Notes: generated from the sequence alone by a model not told the origin. A stretch of 64,000 bases of DNA from Climacium dendroides (GCA_950106755.1 OX467082.1:1364001-1428000), one strand, 5' to 3'. Numbered from the stretch's first letter, positions 48,835-62,791 are shown. Made by a program: numbers and translations.

Positions 48835-51800
48835 ATGGCTGCGTTGGGGTGCAATGTAGCGGCGATGCCGGGTTTAGCGCCCGCTGTTGGGGTCGCTGTG
48901 AGCGAGAAGGCTCGTCTTGGAAGCTCCATCCCCACGAGCCAGGGTTTGGGCTTGAGCAAGTTTTTGGGTTCGCGGGCTGTGAGGAGTGATGTTACTGGCG
49001 ATGTTGCTGCTGTGCGAGTAAGGAATTTGAAAGCCAAACATCTTACAGTGCGAGCTGCGGCATCTCCGTCTGTGGAGACGTTGGAGAAGACGGACCTCGC
49101 CTTGTTGGAGAAGTCGGTGAATACGATTCGGTTCTTGGCTATCGATGCGGTGGAGAAGGCGAATTCGGGACACCCGGGCTTGCCTATGGGCTGTGCGCCC
49201 ATGGGACACATTCTGTATGACGAGGTTATGAAGTATAATCCCAAGAATCCTTACTGGTTCAACAGGGATCGGTTTGTGCTATCAGCCGGACACGGTGAGT
49301 CTGTGGCTTCCATGGCAATTGCATGTCTTGTCCATGGTTTCATGGTTTTGTGAAGCTCCGAGGTCGTGAAGGGATCCAAAAAATCGTTGGTGGCTCTTCA
49401 GTTGGAAATGGATTGAACACTCACAATATGTAGACTTCACCATACTGAATTTATTGAAAAAAGCTCCATAGAGGTAACATTGAAAGTTGTATGCGAGAAA
49501 TGGGATGACAAGCCAGAAACAGAATACAAGGCCTTGTGCACAAACATAGCAATTTTAATTTAGAGCGAGTAGATGGACGTCCACGTTCTTTCGCAGTATG
49601 TTTGGTGATCGTTTTTGTGCAAAATTCGCTTGAAAAGTGTTTACGGTTAATGAGATTTTGTTGAAAGTCATGTGCAATTTAATGAATCCGAGGTGAATTA
49701 CTTACAGTTTCCACAAAACCATGAGGTGATTTAACGAAAATAGCAAATTGCCAAGGCTTGAGTGTGACTTAACGAAAATTGTGCACTCACTGATTGTGTC
49801 GTCTCCTATGAATTTGCCACAGGTTGCATGCTCCAGTATGCGCTTCTCCACCTCGCAGGTTACGACAGTGTGCAGGTTTGTTTCTTTTCCCAATTTTGCT
49901 TTGAACGTGAAGTTTGGTAGCGTGGCAGGTCCGTTGGTAGATAGCCGAGGGGATGGGATCCCGCTTTGTGTAGATTGGTAAATGGATTGATGCCTGATTG
50001 TTCCGATTCTTCTGCATTGTCGATTGACGAGGAGTGCCTGCTTAGGTGGCAATACCTCTGGAAATGTACACTTTGGGTAGATTGTACATTGGGTATCACG
50101 TGAGCAGTACTCCGCACATGAATTGTGAATCAGAGATCTGTTATCAAACTAAGCATTAGAGAGAGTGAACTGGAATTTGCTAACGGGCTAACGGTGCTTG
50201 TGGTGGCATTGCAGATTGAGGATATAAAGCAATTCAGGCAATGGGGCAGCAAGACGCCCGGCCATCCTGAGAATTTCGAGACTCCAGGGGTGGAGGTGAC
50301 CACCGGCCCACTGGGTCAAGGAATCGCCAATGCTGTTGGTTTGGCTGTGGCCGAGGCTCATTTGGCTGCACGCTACAACAAACCCGACGCCAAGATTGTC
50401 GACCATTACACGTACTTATTTTCTCTTATTTTTCAAATCCTATCCCCTTATTGAAACTAAGTGCATATTTGTGAGATCGAATTGTGCATAACTCTACTTT
50501 TGGCGTCACTCTATTATTTTAACTTATGTTGGAGTGTGATTTCATTGGGAGATTGATGGAGATTCATCTTTGGGTACAAGAGCTGGATCTGTTGAGATCA
50601 AATTTTTATCACTGTCTATGAATCTCTTACGTCATTTCACAGTGATAGGTTGTAGACTGCTATGAATGACAGTTTGAACCCTCATTACTATTCAAAGATG
50701 AGTGGACCTAGGCAGTGAGCCACGTCATGCTTACACTCAACTTGCTAATTGTAGGCCAACCGAGTGTATGAGTAGATGAATTGCTGCTGGTAACAGGTGT
50801 CAATGTAGGAGACCTCTAACGGGGTTAGTATTCTCTACCTTAGGTCTGAGATGATCGTTCTGGGATGAATGTTGTGAAGGCACGTTGGAGAGGCACGTTG
50901 GGTCAAGCTCTTGCCTGATACCAAGATGTTGCTTAATACGAGACATTAATATCAAATTTTCGTTTGCTCAGATACTGTATTGTAGGAGATGGTTGCAACA
51001 TGGAAGGAATCTCCAACGAGGCCGCATCATTGGCGGGTCACTGGGGTTTGGGGAAGCTCATTTGCTTCTATGATGACAACCACATCTCCATTGATGGCGA
51101 CACTGACATTGCCTTCACCGAGAGCGTGGACAAGCGGTTCGATGCTCTGGGATGGCACACGATCTGGGTGCAAAATGGCAACAATGATTACGATGCCATT
51201 CGAGCGGCCATCGAAGAGGCCAAGTCGGTCACTGACAAGCCCACCATGATCAAGGTAAACAAGCTTTATCACAACAGTGAGGTTCATCACTGTTTTATTT
51301 TCTGAGGCAATAGAGTTATACTAACAGTCTAAAAGTCTTGGAAGTCATCCTCTCTCTCTCTTTGGTTTTTACTTTACTTCTAATCTTAGATTACATTTGA
51401 ACCTTTAATCAACTTTTTGGAATGACAACAAGGGATGATTGCATGCAATCTCTAATCACATTGGATTGTCTTCTTCGTGAATAGAGGTTTAGCTCCTACC
51501 CTTGCAAAAAGAGAGGATTAGAAGTCTTGTCCACCACTTGAGGTGGTAATTTGTGTTTGAATTAGGACTAGTAGCAAACTTATGTACTAAAGAGAGAATG
51601 ACTTTCAAGACTTTTAGGACAACTATAATATTCTGGATTACGGTAGAGTCTGTTGTTTTGGTTTCTTGGTGCTCATTTGTTGGAGGGGTGAATTTCAGGT
51701 TACAACGACAATTGGTTATGGTTCGCCAAACAAGGCTAACTCTTATTCTGTGCACGGAGCTGCTTTGGGGGCCAAGGAGGTGGATGCCACTCGCCAAAAC

Positions 51801-53848
51801 CTTGGCTGGGAATATGAGCCTTTCTTCGTACCTGAGGAAGTGAAGAGGTAATTTCTCTTGTTCTGGGATTTTTCATCCTGCATCTGCATTCCACAATTGG
51901 CTTCTGGGTTCAGGGAGCATTTGGTTGGCTTCATTTTCGGAACCCCTAAATAACCAAGAGTCCCAAATTGGGCTTCGTTATTGTTAGCAGTTTTGACTAG
52001 GTCATATGGAGACTCTTTTGTCCAATTTTATTAATTTTCTGACTAACCCATGCAACACTCATCACTGATTTTAGTGATATAAATTTGGCCCCCGCTTGGA
52101 GTCTATTATTTTCACAATACGGTCAATTGAAGTGCTCATTTTGACCATGAGTCTTTGGTCCTCGAGGGTGAATGTATTTCCGAAATGCCCGTTTACTAGA
52201 ACTGTTCTTTGTTAATTATACACCTCAACATTGACTGTCGCAATGCAAGCAGATAGACTACAAACATGCAAAGAATACTTAGTTGAGTAGAACTTGTTTT
52301 TGTAATGGGACTTGTTTGCTGATTGCGAAGTTGGCCTACAGTCACTGGAGCAAGCACATTGATCTTGGAGCAAAGCTCGAATCTGACTGGAATGCATCGC
52401 TTGAGGCCTACACTCAAAAGTATGCCGAAGAGGGTGCGGAGTTCAAGCAGCTTATTAGCTTGGAATTGCCGAAGGGCTGGGCCAGCTCTCTTCCTGTAAG
52501 TCTTCTCGTCTTAACCCCTAAAAGGACCAAGAAATCCAATTCTACCTCTTGGATTTTAGCAGTATTGAGTAGGCCATATGAGGACTCTTTTTCTATTTTA
52601 TTTTATTTTTAATATCCTGGATATGCGTGCAGTGTTCTTAGCAGATGTAATATATGGCCCCGTACTAACTCACAACATGTTTAATCCAGTTGATCATTTT
52701 AAGAACATGAATCCTTGGTCAAAATTAACTTTTACGATCTCAGCCTATCAATTGTAAAGATGTGATTTTTTCTGGTTAATGGCATCAGCCCATAGTGATC
52801 ATTGATTAAAAACTTAAATTCAGAGAACGCCATCATTTCTGGCAGGTCTTAGTTGATTGACACGTTGTTTCCAATGTTGCAGGAATTCAGCCCTGCAGAC
52901 GCCGGGGACGCCACTCGTAACTTGTCCCAGCGATGTTTGAACGCGTTGGCCAAGACTTTACCCGGCCTGATCGGAGGGAGTGCTGATTTGGCCTCCTCCA
53001 ACATGACCTTGATGAAGATGTTCGGCGACTTCCAGAAGAGCACCCCCGGGGAGCGGAACTTGAGGTTTGGAGTGAGGGAGCACGCCATGGGAGCCATTTG
53101 CAACGGCATTCTCCTGCACAGGAGCGGCCTCATCCCCTACTGTGCCACTTTCTTCATCTTCACCGACTACTTGCGTCCCGCCATGCGAATCTCTGCGTTG
53201 TCCGAGAGTGGTGTGATCTACGTCATGACCCACGACTCCATTGGTTTGGGTGAAGATGGTCCTACGCATCAGCCGATTGAGCACTTGGCGAGCTTCAGGG
53301 CCATGCCGCAGATGTTGATGCTCAGGCCAGCTGATGGGAACGAAACTTCGGGTGCTTACAAAGTGGCGGTCCTCAACAGGACACGGCCTTCCACCTTGGC
53401 TTTTTCCAGGCAAAAGTTGCCGAACCTCGAGGGAACCTCCATTGACAAGGTGGCATTGGGAGGGTACGCGATTTCATGCAATGCCACGGAGAACAAGCCC
53501 GACCTCATCCTGATGGCCACAGGCTCCGAGCTTGAGATTGCAGCCAAAGCTGCGGACGTCATCCGAAATGAAGGGAAAACTGTGCGAGTGGTGTCGATGG
53601 TGTGCTGGGAGCTTTTCGAGGAGCAAAGCAAGGAGTATAAGGAGAGTGTGTTGCCCAAGGCGGTGACTGCACGTGTTTCCGTTGAGGCGGGATCCACGTT
53701 CGGGTGGGAAAGATACATTGGCTTCAAGGGAAAAGCTGTGGGTATCGACCGCTTCGGTGCCAGTGCTCCCATTGCTGCCCTGTACAATGGCTTCGGAATC
53801 ACTGTGGACAACGTGCTTGCCAAGGCCAAGGAGGTCATGTCTGCTTGA
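48835..53848 (+). CDS. TKL: Transketolase, plastid
   Basis: Thiamine-diphosphate enzyme that transfers two-carbon ketol units in the Calvin-Benson cycle and the oxidative pentose phosphate pathway. Seven exons, 48835-49294, 49823-49875, 50215-50411, 50972-51254, 51699-51847, 52342-52495 and 52883-53848, give 2,262 nt, 753 residues plus stop, normal for plant plastid forms. Residues 1 to ~74 are Ala/Ser/Val-rich with basic residues and end in TVRAAAS, a chloroplast transit peptide. Catalytic landmarks: His113 in [10 protein letters not shown], the cofactor motif GDGCNMEG (242-249), [21 protein letters not shown] and FGVREHAMG with the cofactor-activating Glu498, then [14 protein letters not shown]. 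Phases all agree. The large last exon encodes the pyrimidine-binding and C-terminal domains. The frame is intact and all key residues are present, so it should be functional. Confidence 0.97.
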
Positions 53849-55458
53849 AACTGAATGGCAGCAGAACAAGGTGAATGAATTGTTACCTCTGCCTTTTACT
53901 TGAGTGTACTGGGTATCTATTGCCCTTCGTAGAGTCGTAGACAGTCCCATAAGAAAAGCCTGTTTTATAATATATAGAGGGAACTGAACTTTCCCTAGTT
54001 TTCAGCTATGTAAGGGCGTTGTTGTATCCTAGGTTTAGCTGGTTTTTGTTGAAGGCTGGTGGTCACGGAACTCCATCCTCGCCTTTGTACTGTACAGGGA
54101 TTGAATTATGTAGACCGAGATGTCTGTCATACTGTTCAACATCCAATCAATCAGCAAAATCAATTTTCTCATTGGAGACCGCCAGGAGAGTCGGAGACCA
54201 ATGTTTCAATTCCATCTTCTTCTTCTATTATGTCGATGAGTTTACTATTGTTTTCCTTCCGACAACCATGTGCGAACTCCGTCGTTGTGACTTCAGTTTT
54301 GTGTAACAATAACTTAGAGCGAGTACATTCTTTCCTTGCTGCTGTATATGAACTCCTTTCAGATGTTTGAGGTAACATCAATCTCAACTTGTCAACCTCC
54401 TTTCGGCACATCCAAAAGCAGGTTTACTAACAACATGATTTCTGACTTTGGAAAACTGTGCATAACTGCTGTTGGACGTTGTGCCGCCAAAATTGGTACC
54501 AAGTTATTAAAATTAAAAAAATCAACAAATCATGGTTATAGATCCAAAGTTCATTGATTGCTTTGAAATGTTAAAGTTTATGAATTTTACAAATTTCTAA
54601 TTGAAGTAGAAACTGTACTTGATAAGATTCATTTCGTTAGTTGAACTCAAAAAATAGCATTTCTATGGCTAAAATGTACATTAAGAAAAAATAGCAAGAC
54701 TAATGATGGCCAAAATATACTACAAGGGTGACATGTGGATTAAACATCTTCTTTTGTAGAAAAATCAATGATATTAAAATGATGGAATTTACAATTCTAT
54801 TTTTTGAAAATGTACCCAAGCAATTTTCATAAGATAAAAAAACGTTTGTTTCTTAGATAAAGTCAAATGGACATTCAATGCTCGCCGTAGTGTTATAGGA
54901 CTAAATATAACTCTTTCCAAGACCATTCACATATACCATATACACAATTTCCTATACCCAAGTCAATTTTGTAAATGAATAAGCAAAATCTGAAGCGTGT
55001 CCAAAATTTTATAAATTTACAAATTATTATTGAAAAAGCAAAAAAAAGATCTTTTGAAGCTCTTTAATTCATTTAAAAATCTAAAATGTATAATTAGAAA
55101 TTTTCCAAATAAATTAAAAATTAAAAATGACATGTTGAACAATTCAATTCCCAAAATTAAACCATTTTGACACACAAGTATTGAAATTGACCTATGAGTA
55201 GATATTATCCACACTTCTATGTACAAGACCTTTCCAAGTCTATACTTATAGGTAATATGTACTAAACCTTTTCATGAACTATTCAAAGGCTTTGGTAAGG
55301 AAGGAGTTAGAGGGATATATGACACCTCATTTGCTTTGCACTCACTAATAATATCCATGTGCAAACTTTGCAATAAATCTTGAAGAAATTAAGTTCCTTT
55401 TGTCAAGTAATGTTTTGGGAACCTTGTCTTCCTAATGTTGTTTTTGGAGACTTAACCC
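53849..55458. other. Transketolase 3' flank and AT-rich spacer
   Basis: Balanced composition to about 54,450 (3' UTR and flank), then strongly AT-rich. No gene recognised. Confidence 0.45.
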
Positions 55459-56439
55459 TTAACCCCTCACCGCCCAAGGGGACCAAAAGTGTCCTCACAT
55501 AGTCTAGCAGTCAACTTCAAAGTGCTATAACTTTTGCATCCAATGTCCAAATTCAATAAAACTTGTTGGAAAAGTTGACTATAATAGTCTATTTTTTGTG
55601 GTAAAATTTTCAGATCTATCCAAGATGTAATGAGTTTTTGAAAGCCATTCAAAGTTCGCAGGTTCAATTTGAGTTCAAACCACTGCAATGAGATGGCTGC
55701 AACTTCGGGGGCTTGTATCTTCTTCATCAAATGTTAGTTTTCAATAAAATTTGTTGGGTTTTGTTCCCCATAAAATCTACTTATTATGATAAAATTTTCA
55801 TGTCAATCCAAGTTGTTTTGAATGCTTGGGAGTAATTCGAAGTTCAAAATCTAGACATTTTTGCATTACAATGAACTTCGGCGGCTTATAACTTCTTCAG
55901 ACAAGGTTTGTTTTCAATAATTTTTGTTGGAAAAGTTGCGCATACTAGTGTAATTCTTGTGGTAAAAATTTCATATCAATCCAAGAAGTTATGATTGACT
56001 GAGAAGCATTTTAGTAGAGGTAGGTTCAGCCATAGATGTGTTTTTTTGCTTCTTTTTTCACTGTTTTCTGACATTTCAAAACAATTTTGCAAATGCAATG
56101 AGTCAATTGAATGATTTTTTTTCCCACCAAAGTGTTTGTCTTTTGATTTTAAATCACTTTTTAGTTTAAAGTTTTTTCATTTGAGTAGGTTTAGAAATCG
56201 AATTTCACCTCCAAATGTGTTTTTAGGAAAATTTCAACATCTTTTGTCAACACTAAAACATTACAATCTTTCAATCTATACGGTCAAATGACACCAAATT
56301 TGATTTACACCATCTACAACATGCACACTACAAGATTGTATGGTTGAGATTTTCATAACTTACTCACATTTAGACTTATAACACTTAAAAAGCAAGACTG
56401 TTTTTTGACATGGTTAGGCCTTGGGCGGTGAGGGGTTAA
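55459..56439. mobile_element. piggyBac-like non-autonomous element, copy 3
   Basis: TTAA at 55,459-55,462 and 56,436-56,439, 981 bases. This copy has the best-preserved ends: CCCCTCACCGCCCAAGG on the left and its exact reverse complement on the right. Same length as copy 2 at 24,946. No transposase is encoded; an 87-codon frame shared with copy 2 most likely reflects shared descent only. Confidence 0.65.
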
Positions 56440-57383
56440 AGTCCCAAAGTCCCTATGGGGGATTTTTAGTATTTCAGGTGGACTCGTGTGATCTCAATTT
56501 TGGCACAATTTTTTGAAAAATTTTTTGAAGATAGAAAATCACATTAGCTTTTTAGGCTTATAATTTTAATTCCAATCGGGGTCACAAAACAAAAGTTATG
56601 CCACCATGAGTCCAAAAAGCAATTCAAGGGGCAGTCCAAAAAAAATCACAAAAAGTTAAATTTTTTTAATTTTTAATTTTTTTCTTGAAAGATTGTATTT
56701 TTATCTACATTTGAAGCTTTGATTCATTCTATTTGGACTAGTAATGAGAAAGTTATGAACGTTCTTGTTTTGGAGGCAATCTAAGCATCTTCTTGAAAAA
56801 ATTACTTATAGACTTCATTTTTTGATGCAATTTTAATAATTTTTCAAAAAAAATTGTTACACAAGTTCAATTTTGCTTGCTAGATCAAAACTCACCATTG
56901 AGATTATTATATTTCAATTTCATCTTAGAGCTATTAATCCTTCAATCTTGAACCTATTTTTATATAATAATTTTTAAATGAGTAAAAATTAAATTTCACT
57001 ACTAGATAATGTATATTTTATGACTATGCAAATATGATTGAGGATGATTGGCGACTAATCGCAATCATATTTTGACCTTGTACTTCATGGGTGTATAGTA
57101 TACACTTGTTGGGACATCAAATACTTTATAGGGAACTATAAAAAAACATATTTTGAGACGTGAAGTCATATTTCACAATCATATTTTTTTGGAGTCATAT
57201 TTTGTAGTCATATCTCCATAGTAATTACATTTTTTTGTATTAGGCAGCCCAAAATAAATTTGGGCACGGAAATTAAAAAAATGTCCGATCATATTTTTAG
57301 TTCAATTATATTTTTAGTCATATTTCTTGGGGCAACCCTCAAAAAATATAGGCAATTCAAAAAAAAATATGGTCAAGCCATTG

Positions 57384-57540
57384 TTTAGGATTTTGAAATC
57401 CTAGACACCTATTTTTTGGATTTTGAAACCTAATCACTACTTTCTTAGAATATTGAAACTCTAGCCATTATTTTTTTAGGATTTTGAAACCCTATCCACC
57501 ACTTCTTTAAGGTTTTGAAACCCTAGCCGCCACTTCTTTG
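57384..57540. repeat. ~35-37 bp tandem repeat
   Basis: About four to five degenerate units of 'ggattttgaaaccctagcc' followed by a short T-rich linker. Confidence 0.65.
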
Positions 57541-57920
57541 ACCTCTTCTTTCTTGCCTTGTGTTGTTTTTTATCTTTTATTTCTTGTTGCTTTTTTATTT
57601 TGCTTCTTAGTTGTTATTTTTTGTTGGTCTTTAGTTCATAGTTTAACTCTTTCTTTTTTTAACTTTTTAGTTCATGCTTCTTGTTTCTTCTTGTTGCATC
57701 AAAATTCTTTCTTCTTTTTGCATTTTAACTCTTTCTTTTTCTTGGCTTTTAGTTCTTGCTTTTTGTTTTCTTATTGTTTTTTGTTGTTCCTTGTTGTCTC
57801 TTAGTTGTAGCTTCTTGTTGCATCTTAACTCTTACTTGTTATTATCTCTTAACACTTATCACTTTTCCTTCTTTTTCACTTCATTACTATTGTTATTCTT
57901 CCTACTTTAAACTTGTGCTA
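57541..57920. repeat. Pyrimidine-biased low-complexity tract
   Basis: Nearly all T and C on the plus strand, with recurrent 'cttcttgttgc' and 'ttaactctttctt'. The Phe/Leu-rich open frames here follow from the composition and are not genes. Confidence 0.7.
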
Positions 57921-58558
57921 CATATTTTGCGTTGTTGTAAGTTTTTGAAAGTTGAACTTTGTTATTCATTCACTAAAAATTAACCTCTCGTTTCTTTAGA
58001 CATGGAAAGCTGAAACAAAATTGTTGAAGGCTACTTACAACCCAATAGAACCATCTTCACATTATTGTAAGAAAAATAGCCCTTATGACTTGTTTAAATG
58101 ATTCATTGTGATATATATGTTTTGTATTGGTAACTAATAAATGTCATTGAAAAAAGTTACATTTTTTCTTGCATGATTGTCTCTTGTATATCTCTTAAAT
58201 CATATGTATTTGTTTTTAACCACATAAAGTCTTTTATTCAATTATTCAATTATCTTTATGTATAATTACAACATGTCATATCCATTTAAAATGCATGAAA
58301 AATGTGATTGTAGTTTGTAATTAAAGCTATTTTAAACTTTAATTACCCTAATTACAAACTACACACATGTAATTTTCAATCATCGAGAGAATCACTTGCT
58401 TAAATTATATTTTATAATATATATTGACAAAGATATAACTAGTTAGTCATATAATGCTCATAATTATGTACGCTAAAAGGTAGCTTTGCGCTTTTAAAAA
58501 CATGATTGCAATTAGTTATAAATTATCAATCACATTCACGTGAACTACCACATCAACC

Positions 58559-59038
58559 ATAAATATGACTCACAAAAGTCATATTTCACATCAATAAAAA
58601 ATATAACTCACAAGAGTCATATTCCACATCATGTAAAAATATGACTTTAAAGAGTCATTCTTCACATTAGTAGAAAATATGACTCACAAATGTCATATTC
58701 TACATCAACAAAAAATATAATTGTACAAAATCATATGCCATGTTAGTCAAAATATGACTTACTGTAGTCATATTTCATATCAACCAAAAATATGATTCAT
58801 TGTAGGTATATTACATATCAACCAAAATATAATTTACCATAGTCATATTTCAAGTCATTCAAAAATATGGCTCATTGCAATCATATTCCATGTCAGCCAA
58901 AATATGACTCACTATAGTCATATTCTATATCAACCAAAATATGATTTATCATAGTCATATTCCAAATCATCCAAAAAATATGGCTCATTATAGTCATATT
59001 TCACGTCAACCAAAAATATGACTACATAAAGTCATGCC
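58559..59038. repeat. Tandem array of palindrome-bearing ~40 bp units
   Basis: About twelve degenerate units of ~38-40 bases. Each has AAATATGACT, a ~7-base spacer, then AGTCATATTT, so every unit can fold into a short hairpin. The units are separated by 'cacatcaaccaa'-type linkers. Confidence 0.75.
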
Positions 59039-59720
59039 ACATAGGCTTTTTTTCCTTCTTTCCGGGTAGCTCAAGAGAAAGTCAAGCTCCAAAGGATAGT
59101 CAACATATATGCCATGTTGGCAAAAATGGCTAATTATAGCTAATTATACTCCCCAACGTATATAATTGCTAATATGACTGATATTCAATACGACTCATTG
59201 GTAATGATTGGACTCAATCATGTTTCAAATCATCTACAGTGATTTTGGTGTGAGTCATATTTTGAGATTTTTTGACTCATTGCAGTCATATTTTGCAGTT
59301 ATAAAACATGCATTTTTTAGTAGTATTTTTCTTTATTGAATTTTTTTTCCTAAATTCTCAACTCAATAATTCAACATAAAAAATTAAAAAAATCAAAATC
59401 AATAGTACAAAAATTTTAAGTTAAGAAGATTCAAAGCCAAAAATCTAGCCAATCAAGGTGTTAAAAAAAACTTGTTTTCTTCACTTTGCATGTAAATATC
59501 TTGCAATCTATGAGGTCAAAGTTTCTAATTTACATGAATTTTTATATTAGTTTAGTACAAGATCTTTTGGATTAGTAATGAGAAAGTTATGGACATTCTT
59601 GTTTTATACTAGGTTAGATATATAAAAATTAAATTAAATTAAATTAAAAGTTTTTTGCTTTTTGCAATTTTGAGTAGGTTTTGATGGAAAAAGGCCTTGG
59701 GGCTTTAGAGGTTAATTAAA

Positions 59721-61696
59721 TGGTGGTCTTTGTCAACCCATGAAAAATGGATCTTTACACCAAACACACTATGAAATTCACTATTACTTAATGGATATAT
59801 TTGATGAACACAACCCCTATTGTACTTGTTTGTTTGTACATTTGTTGCTATATTTTTTCAATGATTACCAATATAATAAGTTGAGTATTGTTTGCAGCGA
59901 GTGTAGTATCGTGGGACATAATGCCAAGTCTAATAGTTCATTAGAGATGTCTATACATGTACTTTCTGCAAATCTAAGGGTGTAGAAAAGGAGGTTGCAT
60001 TATAAGTCATAATGCTTTTCCAATGGAATGGTGATAAAATTGCCTTGAAAATTAAATTTGACATTATGAACTACTAGCTACAACAACAACATTGCAGTTA
60101 TTTTGCCTGGACAACTGATGTTGATGACGCTAGAGTTTGATCATATGTAGCATTTTTAAACATTGGTATTCAATCAAAAGACTCTCATATTGTATATACA
60201 TTAAAAAAAAATGATCTTTGGACAAAATAATTGGATGATGATGACAAAAATGTGATGGTTTATGGCACACAAGTAGAAACTTGTGTTACAATCAACAAAA
60301 GCAAGCTCACATTTTCTAAAAACTATGTTGTAATGAATGCAAATTTTTGAAAACTGCATTGTAATGAACACAAAACACAAAAAATGTGTCACCTAGCTTT
60401 TGTTGAATATGACATAGTTTTCTTCTAGTGACAAGGATCGTGACATTGTGTACTTAGTATAATACATTTATATACAAAAGTGGAAGCATGTGAAAACTCA
60501 TGCTTGGGAGATGGTGAAAACTTCTCTAAAATTCTCTCTAGAAGTTCATTGTATAATGTTATGTTAGGGCTGCGTGTTCATGCTTCTCAAACCAAAAAGA
60601 TCGTCACTTATTGCTGCTTGGGCTTGGGGAGGGCAGATCGGATATTCCCTGTGAATTCTAGTTTGGGTCGTGTATTACTCAAAATTTCCATTTGCTTGTT
60701 TTCACTTTCAGAGGACCTCTCCTCCTTCCAAGCTGATTTTGTCATTGACTTAAGGCACTAAGAACCACAAGGACTTCTTCACTCACACATGGCTTCTACT
60801 TCTGTCCAACATTTTTTAACACTGAATGTACGTGAATGTCTCCTTGGAAGCGACGACCCATTCCAGTCAACCCCACAATTTTTATTGGACACAGCTTAAA
60901 TTTCTGGCAACGGCATGCATTCTTTTCAATTGGTTTCCGTAATCATGCTAGAATCAAGACCTATCGAATTCTCTGCACTCACAGTTTCCACTGATTTTCC
61001 AAGTGTCCTGCCTGTCTTCCCATGATTCAGGGCGCGAAGGAGCTACACATAGAGAGGTCCTGTCGTCCTGTCCCTGTACTGTTGACGCAAAGCCTCCTCC
61101 TCTTCCATACAAAATCAACAAAGTCATACACAAAAACCCGGATAAAATGTTGTGGTTTAGCATCTGGCAATTCCAGGGATAATGGATGACATGGTGCAAG
61201 AATGGAGCCTACAATTAGCCAATGAATTCCTGTTGCATGGGCACGCTTTGAACAAAGAGGCTCACTGAACAGTGGGGTTCGCCATGACGTTCACAGAAGC
61301 TCAACACAAGAAACAAGACAGGACAATTGAGACCCATTCAAACGCAGATACTGCTACATGAGGTGGCTTTCTGGACATGAGGTGTTGCTTGCCACATCTC
61401 TCTACCCTAAAAAGTAAGCTGAAATAGTCACTCAGGTGCAAGAGCAGGAACGTCTGGACCCCGGCAGGTACCTCCCTCAGTGCACATTGTGTGACATTAA
61501 CATACGGCCTTCCCTGAGCATCACGACACAGCTACCACCTTCCTACAACTCAAAGCAGCACTGCCACTAGTTACACTCCCACTAGAATTCATGTTCCAGT
61601 TTGATGCAACAAAGAGCCGACGTTCTTGAAATTATGTTGAAAGTTGGAGGTCTTGTACTGCGATTATAGTTTGCTCACTTGGTTCACACCTTCCAT
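59721..61696. other. Spacer, no gene recognised
   Basis: AT-rich to about 60,480, then more balanced to 61,650. Short frames (60,480-60,761; 60,954-61,199 minus) show no recognisable domain, so no gene is called. Confidence 0.4.
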
Positions 61697-62612
61697 GTAT
61701 GAAAATCTCAACCGTACAATCTTGTTGTGTGCATGTTGTAGGTGGTGTGGAACAAATTTGGGATCATTTGACCGTACAGATTGAAAGATTATAATGTTTT
61801 AGTGTTGGAAAACGGTGTTGAAATTTTCTTAAAAACACATTTGGAGGGTTTTGAAATCGAATTCAAAACCCTCCAAAATTAATGAAAAAACTTCAAACTA
61901 CTACCAAGTTATTAAAAATCAGAATATAAACACTTTGGTGAAAAAAAATAATTCAAATGATTCATTGTGTTTGCAAAATGGATTTGAAATGTTAAAAAAC
62001 AGTGAAAAAGTAGAGAAAAATCACATCTATAGCTGAACCTCCTTCTACTAAAATGCTTCTCATTCACTCATAACTTCTTGGATCAATATGAAATTTTAAT
62101 TACACAAACTAGACTAGTATGCAGAACGTTTCCAACAAAAATTATTGAAAACGAACCATGTATGAAGAAGTTATGAGCCGCCGAAATTCACTATAATGCA
62201 AAAATGTCTGGATTTTGAGCTTTGAATTGCTCTCAAACATTCAAAATACCTTGGATTGACATGAAATTTTTACCAAAATAACTATAACTTGAAAGAAATA
62301 AAACACAAAAAATTTATTTATTGAAAATGAACATTTGATGAAAAAGATACAAGCCCCCAAAGTTGCAGCCATGAGAATGCAGTGTGCTGAACGTACTCAA
62401 ATTGAACCTGTGACTCTTCGAATGGCTTTCACAAAAACTCAATTTGTCTTGGATTAATCTGAAAATTTTACCACACAAACGAAACTAGTATGCGCAACTT
62501 TTATAATAAGTTTTATTAAATCTGGACATCAGATGCAAAAGTTAGAGCATTTCGAGCTGGACTGTTACAATATGTGAGGACCCTTTTGTCCCCTTCGGCG
62601 AGGAGGGGTTAA
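61697..62612 (-). mobile_element. piggyBac-like element, copy 4, truncated
   Basis: Reverse-oriented copy of the TTAA-bounded family. The intact end is at 62,590-62,612 (CTTCGGCGAGGAGGGGTTAA). The other end is missing roughly its last 90 bases; homology begins at 'tatgaaaatctcaaccgtac'. Confidence 0.6.
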
Positions 62613-62791
62613 AGTGGGCAGGCTCGAGATATGAGTTTGACATGCATAGAATATATACCAAAGTCATTGAAGAAGACTTTTAGAATGAACTCATAGCAGG
62701 CATGCCGTAACTTCCTCATCAAATGCATATCAGTACCCATATTCTGGGGATTTTACAGTACCTGTTGAGCGACAAACTTCCTAGCTTTCCG

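Larger units (their letters stand above)
56997..59325. mobile_element. CACTA-like non-autonomous element
   Basis: Left end CACTACTAGATAATG, right end (reverse complement) TACTACTAAAAAATG; the similarity continues inward for ~40 bases (TTTTATGACTATGCAAATATGA against TTTTATAACTGCAAAATATGA, in pieces). A possible 3-base TTT duplication flanks it. The insertion cleanly splits repeat family 2. CACTA starts, 3-base duplications and dense subterminal repeats are typical of the CACTA/EnSpm superfamily. About 2.3 kb, with no transposase. Confidence 0.5.
56440..59720. repeat. Repeat family 2, copy 3, split by an insertion
   Basis: Left part 56,440-56,996 and right part 59,326-59,720 together align with copy 1 at 4,490-5,245. 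The right end reads 'ttttgatggaaaaaggcctt' then 'ggggctttagaggttaatta'. It is interrupted by the CACTA-like element described separately. Confidence 0.55.

Noticed and set aside
57538..57983. Overlapping Phe/Leu-rich open frames resembling membrane proteins
   Set aside because: They follow from a T/C-only low-complexity tract within a transposon.
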